From: an uncultured Roseibium sp.
Lineage (GTDB): Bacteria > Pseudomonadota > Alphaproteobacteria > Rhizobiales > Stappiaceae
Direction: 5' to 3'
DNA length: 64,000 nt
Assembly: GCF_947494555.1 (NCBI RefSeq)
Contig: NZ_CANLVF010000009.1
Location: 106,119 to 170,118, forward strand
Shown: positions 61,401-64,000 of the stretch, piece by piece
How positions within the stretch are numbered: position 1 is the stretch's first letter
Layout of the letters: every line of letters begins with the position of its first letter
Position numbers and translations under genes: made by a program
Notes under the pieces: model-generated
What the model was told of the DNA's origin: nothing
Databases searched by the model: none
The model's input: only the letters and a program-made list of their open reading frames with translations

Positions 61401-64000
61401 TTGAGGAGTTCGCCGGTGTCGGAAACGACCAGACTGGCAAGAGAAAGCTGTTGGCCGTTTTCGAATTCGACAAGATCAATCAGTCCGAGCGGTTGACCGG
61501 CAGAGTTGAAGAAACTCTCGACACGAACGCTGTCGCTACCGGCTTGAATCAAGAGGTCACGCGTATCGTTGGATGGCCGGAAAAAGAGAAGATCGTCGGC
61601 TGTCAGACCCCCTTCAAAGCGAATAACCCCACCATTGACACCAGATAGCTCGTTGATTGTGTCGTTGCCGAATCCTGGCGCGAAGACGTAAACGTCAAGG
61701 TCCGCGCCACCGCTCAGATCATCGTCGCCGGCAAGTCCGGTGATCGTGTCCGCCAGCGCGGTGCCAAGGATCGTATCGCTTGCGCCTGTACCAACGAATG
61801 GCAGAGCACCGGTCATATCGATGGTGTCGCCGTTGTCGAATTCGATCCTATGGATCAATTGGTTGTTGGATGCGCTGTTTGATGTCGAGTTGTAGAACGC
61901 ATCTATTCGAATGGTGTCGTTGCCTACGACAATGAGCAAATCTCGTCTGTCGCCGGAAAATCTTTCAAAGCGGATGTCTTCGGGCAGGATCCCGCCGCCG
62001 AAGCGAATCACGCCACCATTGACACCAGATAGCTCGTTGATTGTGTCGTTGCCGAAGCCGGGGGTGAAGACATAAACGTCGAGGTCCGCGCCACCGCTCA
62101 GATCATCGTCGCCGGCAAGTCCGGTGATCGTGTCCGCCAGCGCTGTGCCAAGGATCGTTTCACCCTGGCTGGTGCCTACAAACGGCAGCGCACCGGTCAT
62201 GTCGATGGTGTCGCCGTTGTCGAATTCGATCCTCTGGATCAATTGGTTGTTGAATGCGCTGTTTGATGTCGAACTGTAGAACGCATCAACCCGGATGGTG
62301 TCGTTGCCCACGACAATGAGCAAATCTCGTCTGTCGCCGGAAAACCTCTCAAAGCGGATGTCTTCGGGCAGGATCCCGCCGCCGAAGCGAATCACGCCAC
62401 CATTGACACCAGATAGCTCGTTGATTGTGTCGTTGCCGAAGCCGGGGGTGAAGACATAAACGTCGAGGTCCGCGCCACCGCTCAGATCATCGTCGCCGGC
62501 AAGTCCGGTGATCGTGTCCGCCAGCACGGTGCCAAGGATCGTATCGTTTTCGCCTGTACCGACGAATGGCAGCCCACCCGTCATGTCGATGGTGTCGCCG
62601 CTTTCGAATTCGATCCTCTGGATCAATTGGTTGTTGGATGCGCTGTTTAAAGTCGAGCTGTAGAACGCATCAACCCGGATGGTGTCGTTGCCGACGACAA
62701 TGAGCAAATCTCGTCTGTCGCCGGAAAACCTCTCGAAGCGGATATCTTCTGGCAGGATGCCGCCTTCGAAGCGAATGATACCACCACTGGCGCCTGACAA
62801 TTCGTTGATTGTGTCGTTGCCGAATCCCGGAGCGAAGACATAAACGTCGAGATCCGCACCACCACTCAGATCATCATCACCGGCAAGCCCGGTGATCGTG
62901 TCCGCCAGCACGGTGCCAAGGATCGTATCGCTTGCGCCTGTACCGACGAATGGCAGAGCACCGGTCATGTCGATGGTGTCGCCGCTTTCGAATTCGATCC
63001 TTTGGATCAATTGGTTGTTGGATGCGCTGTTTAAAGTCGAGCTGTAGAACGCATCAACCCGGATGGTGTCGTTGCCAACGACAATGAGCAAATCTCGTCT
63101 GTCGCCGGAAAACCTCTCGAAGCGGATATCTTCTGGCAGGATGCCGCCTTCGAAGCGAATGATACCACCACTGGCGCCAGACAGTTCGTTGATAGTGTCG
63201 TTGCCGAAACCCGGCGCGAAAACGTAGATATCCAGGCCAGACCCGCCGTTCAGATCATCATCACCAGCGAGTCCGGTAATGGTTTCTTCCAACGATGTGC
63301 CGACGATTGAATCGTTCGCGCTTGTGCCGACGAATGGCAGAGCGCCAGTCATGTCGATGGTTTCGCCGTTGTCGAACTCGATTCTCTGGATCAATTGGTT
63401 GTTCGAAGCACTTGTCGAAGTTGAGTTGTAAAAGCCATCTATGCGGATTGAGTCCGCACCTACGACAACGAGTAAATCCCGGCTGTTGCCCGAAAATCTT
63501 TCGTAACGGACATCACTCGGATCGATCCCAACACCAAAGCGGATGATTCCGCCATTGAGGCCGGTTGACTCGCTGATAGTGTCTTTGCCGAAACCAGGGT
63601 TAAACACATAGACATCAAGTCCCGAACCACCGGACATGTTGTCGTCGCCCGTGCCGCCATTGATGGTGCTGAAACCGGCCCCATCCGTGATCGTGTCGTC
63701 ACCGCCCTCGCCGTTCAGAACGTACGATTGGTTCGACCCTAAGATCGTGTCATCTCCAGCCGTTCCGGTGAAGGTGAGACCATCCATAGTGAGATCGATG
63801 GCCTGGCTGCCGTCACTGAACTCAATGGAACTGATCGCTGTTGTCGTCGATCCACTGGCGGTGCCGGATGTGTATTGAGAATTGATCCTGATGCTGTCGG
63901 AACCGACCTGGACAATCAGGTCGCGCGGGTCGGAGGGATCGCGAAAGAGCCGGATATCATTGGGACCGATCCCCGCGCCAAAACGAATGATGCCGCCATT
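55418..64000 (-). CDS. Giant multidomain protein: RTX-like repeats, cadherin-like domains, Rhs/YD shell, von Willebrand type D domain, RTX-like C-terminus (5' end outside window)
   Basis: One uninterrupted frame of at least 2,860 codons; it is still open at base 64000, so the N-terminus lies beyond. In order of the protein: at least seven RTX-type units (64000-61500) with motifs such as GGEGGDDTITDGAGF and GLAGDDDLSGGADLDVYVF; a cadherin-like domain opening NRPPNATNDAATIGLDED (61070-61405); a region with GSLGQGWSTVADIGLAIDG; YD repeats (60080-58560, e.g. GRLTKITDANG); the Rhs core with YDPFGKEHF and RSTDVSLGRFLTEDPLF, closing in NLVDPDGEF (58031-58060). Then come an AT-rich Rhs-tip-like region, a Pro-rich linker (57540-57700), a VWD domain starting GDPHIRTFDGAGYSF (57530-57085), three cadherin-like repeats, and an RTX-like end likely read by type I secretion. 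A secreted adhesin or large exoprotein is the best guess; toxin activity is unproven. Confidence 0.87.
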   Translation of the reverse strand, partial: NGGIIRFGAGIGPNDIRLFRDPSDPRDLIVQVGSDSIRINSQYTSGTASGSTTTAISSIEFSDGSQAIDLTMDGLTFTGTAGDDTILGSNQSYVLNGEGGDDTITDGAGFSTINGGTGDDNMSGGSGLDVYVFNPGFGKDTISESTGLNGGIIRFGVGIDPSDVRYERFSGNSRDLLVVVGADSIRIDGFYNSTSTSASNNQLIQRIEFDNGETIDMTGALPFVGTSANDSIVGTSLEETITGLAGDDDLNGGSGLDIYVFAPGFGNDTINELSGASGGIIRFEGGILPEDIRFERFSGDRRDLLIVVGNDTIRVDAFYSSTLNSASNNQLIQRIEFESGDTIDMTGALPFVGTGASDTILGTVLADTITGLAGDDDLSGGADLDVYVFAPGFGNDTINELSGASGGIIRFEGGILPEDIRFERFSGDRRDLLIVVGNDTIRVDAFYSSTLNSASNNQLIQRIEFESGDTIDMTGGLPFVGTGENDTILGTVLADTITGLAGDDDLSGGADLDVYVFTPGFGNDTINELSGVNGGVIRFGGGILPEDIRFERFSGDRRDLLIVVGNDTIRVDAFYSSTSNSAFNNQLIQRIEFDNGDTIDMTGALPFVGTSQGETILGTALADTITGLAGDDDLSGGADLDVYVFTPGFGNDTINELSGVNGGVIRFGGGILPEDIRFERFSGDRRDLLIVVGNDTIRIDAFYNSTSNSASNNQLIHRIEFDNGDTIDMTGALPFVGTGASDTILGTALADTITGLAGDDDLSGGADLDVYVFAPGFGNDTINELSGVNGGVIRFEGGLTADDLLFFRPSNDTRDLLIQAGSDSVRVESFFNSAGQPLGLIDLVEFENGQQLSLASLVVSDTGELLNRPPNATNDAATIGLDEDATINLLGNDSDPNGDTLQITAVADTPFVPDTEILLPSGSTVSISASGQATFTPGQSLIDGLSPGQTVTDTFNYQIGDGRGGFDFATVSVTIEAPDPVELSLDISPDLAPGEVGTAQLEVSVNGSGGLSAFSVASVVAPQAYLVAVTADKGLVADGLSGSFSDTAFVLARGINEGQTGTIDVDIKGTAGPRSTLEATAQLADTAAITDIAARTTALQPSFVEAPVVSRIEDNLVARFGETIGTLSNALASHATQFETFGLNATSATAALAFAIEAAGDYGSIAERGQIGSLGQGWSTVADIGLAIDGTTVQLKGLTEIAALRSLSVDAAALYTVSASAGRSVALSGETLALTAPVRPVFEQGIDGRFSTSGAFEGTLVKTADGYRLDLDDGNALLFDSDGIFLRMEMSDSRQIVANHDGDMRIMGLSGPNGATLDFSRDTNGRLDKIEDADGRTTTFSYDGDVRLAAVSRPEGQSSFEYTSDGDLSKATAPGDILSAFSYDSFARLDGATYGNGAQSEDFAYDDKGGLTITDGAGRITQLDLLPGTVVGRITDGAGGASEILYDDDGNISGVRAPDGTETGFEFDDQGRLTKITDANGAALGFTYGENGEEPTSFTDAGGNTRSFEYDSGGRITKASWPDGTTLQFAYDADGNLTGYANRRGDDVTYTYDARGRLLSESDSSAGPTSYTYDTRGRLTSATNDQGTTSLGYDSADRVTQIDYPTGKSLIYTYNEAGLRASMSDGGDYNVFYEYDALGRLTGLRDEDSQIVTYEYDGAGNLVKETNGNGTVSEFTYDAAGRLTRIENQAPDDSINSFNEYTYDAAGQRVTNTTQDGSWTYGYDTIGQLTSAEFISTNQEIADKSLTYEYDAAGNRTKVVEDGVETLYSANALNQYTRVGDATFSYDADGNMTSRTDGNGTTTYTYDLDNRLTSVTEADGTLLEFAYDVFGNRVAKTVDGTETEYLVDPSGSGTTVVQYTDGARANSYYYGLDLLGSEISNEISWFDLDGIGSTVTLTSNSGSVQNSYSYDPFGKEHFKLENVSNEYGFSGGLGVTKDSESVLYMRSRSTDVSLGRFLTEDPLFVSGDVENLYRFAANQPMNLVDPDGEFWNFVAQAGIWIIRVGGGALTANSVKNVARDAIVKEAVKADHRLTEEQRESLIDELNKDITKELVMTAGPSILYKGPMKLAPKGMPNQQGAEAALDGVWIGTTTGLPALENLKNPNNEGAEPPDLDPSSPFSPPIPPRKPNPDVPIPDRKPVFDVPTPPKKPAFLGGAPSAGSDGDPHIRTFDGAGYSFQAVGEFILFRTKDGVSEFQVRQEPWRDSTTVSVNTAITARFGDDVLGIYAGETIPLAVNGTAVFLQAGDSISVGTGSVYFDGRAYTITDAFGNGVWARPSSSSPFMNLRPFASNDLRGDVEGLLGNADGDRSNDFTLRDGTVLSQPLATTVLYGEFADAWRVDQANSLFVYGDGESTETFTDRDFPNAVITLDDLDPGIREDAEAAAIAAGLIPGTFEFETTVLDIALTGVDEFADFVEDAPEFQPDGEEIEIIPVEINEAPIANPDSAEVAEDGTVVIDVLANDTDPEGDPLEILGAGDVNGGTVDILNQQIVFTPAPGFNGDTVISYQLGDGAGNAVLGSVAVEVGAVPDAPNAVDDSGAGYATDEDTRFFIGDFLANDSDEDGDPITLVSVNTDGLLGTLIDSGNGTYEYVPGDAFHPLAAGSFATDSFTYRIGDGTGLFAEATVTISITGLNDGPTLNSDEGTGFSTDEDSAFTTANVLDNDSDVDGDTLTVSGLDTSGTLGLVTDNGDGTFDYDPNGAFESLVAGEAATDSFVYTVSDGNGGSSTGSVTISIAGADDAPDLNPVYGTDGSDYLVGTDADDAIRSFAGQYDRMRGGEGADQFIFGDEASNGLRERDLIYDFEAGIDSIVFENGASLSSVRELTNLVILYLEGDSDAVFVRGDGVTAANVTIVDSFEFV
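57700..58036 (-). other. AT-rich segment of the giant gene after the Rhs core
   Basis: Immediately after the conserved Rhs end DPDG the coding sequence becomes much richer in A and T: in 57841-57900 only 22 of 60 bases are G or C. The encoded 110 residues include a possible hydrophobic stretch (FVAQAGIWIIRVGGGALTAN) and a charged helix (LTEEQRESLIDELNKDITKE). In Rhs proteins the segment at this place is the variable tip, often a toxin. I do not recognise a toxin family in it. Confidence 0.6.
61643..63946 (-). repeat. Tandem 384-base repeats inside the giant gene
   Basis: A matching sequence of the form AGATAGCTCGTTGAT occurs at 61643, 62027, 62411, 62795, 63179 and 63563, exactly 384 bases apart each time. 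Each unit encodes 128 residues with an RTX-like calcium-binding core (GLAGDDDLSGGADLDVYVF) and a following FERFSGDRRDLLIVVGND segment. Units in the middle are almost identical at base level, which points to recent duplication or gene conversion. The next unit outward is about 60 bases longer. Confidence 0.85.

Noticed and set aside
61643..63946. Regularly spaced repeats that could suggest a CRISPR array.
   Set aside because: The unit is 384 bases, fully coding and in frame with RTX motifs; there are no short direct repeats or spacers and no cas genes.

Overview
The window reads as chromosomal DNA of a GC-rich alphaproteobacterium of the Rhizobiales/Hyphomicrobiales type. Closeness to Roseibium/Labrenzia/Stappia is a guess from gene order, not shown by a search. 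Supporting signs are the fused ispDF gene, the dusB-ntrB-ntrC-ntrY-ntrX order, pyruvate dehydrogenase with a lipoyl domain on E1-beta, the hfq-hflX pair, and an ubiquinone-binding RatA/COQ10-like gene next to lipA. Gene starts were chosen from ribosome-binding sites, overlaps and protein N-termini.

Layout. 1-11.2 kb: the end of mfd, pcm (reverse), an ftsB-like gene, the complete pdhA-pdhB-pdhC-lpd set, four small genes (three of them membrane proteins), an unusual cyclotransferase-thioesterase fusion, lipA (which makes the lipoyl groups used by pdhB and pdhC), and a RatA-like gene. 11.2-12.9 kb: three related small secreted proteins. 12.9-26.7 kb: cinA/ispDF (reverse), then dusB-ntrBC-ntrYX-trkA for nitrogen and redox sensing and potassium uptake, a class IV aminotransferase, hfq and hflX. 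26.8-29.8 kb: a transporter, a solute-binding protein and mazG.

29.9-39.2 kb is a pyrimidine/hydantoin catabolic region. It holds an ABC transporter (two permeases and an ATPase, with a foreign-looking AT-rich membrane gene between them), dihydropyrimidinase, an N-carbamoyl amide hydrolase, a cupin and a beta-alanine-type aminotransferase. A divergent RutR-like TetR regulator has near-perfect RutR operators upstream of it. 39.2-46.4 kb is a patchwork of arfB, a small terminal-inverted-repeat element, a receiver-like protein, a ToxR-like TPR regulator, an acetyltransferase, a metallo-beta-lactamase-fold protein, a lipoprotein and an IS30 remnant.

46.4-53 kb is a reverse-strand housekeeping block: recX, a PhnP-like hydrolase, tatD, holB, tmk, a D,D-carboxypeptidase homologue with eroded motifs, and rlpA. 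tRNA-Ser(TGA) follows. The last 10 kb holds a LuxR-type regulator without a luxI in view and a giant gene (more than 2,860 codons, 5' end outside the window). Its product joins RTX-like repeats, cadherin-like domains, an Rhs/YD shell, a von Willebrand type D domain and an RTX-like C-terminus. This is the most unusual object in the window.
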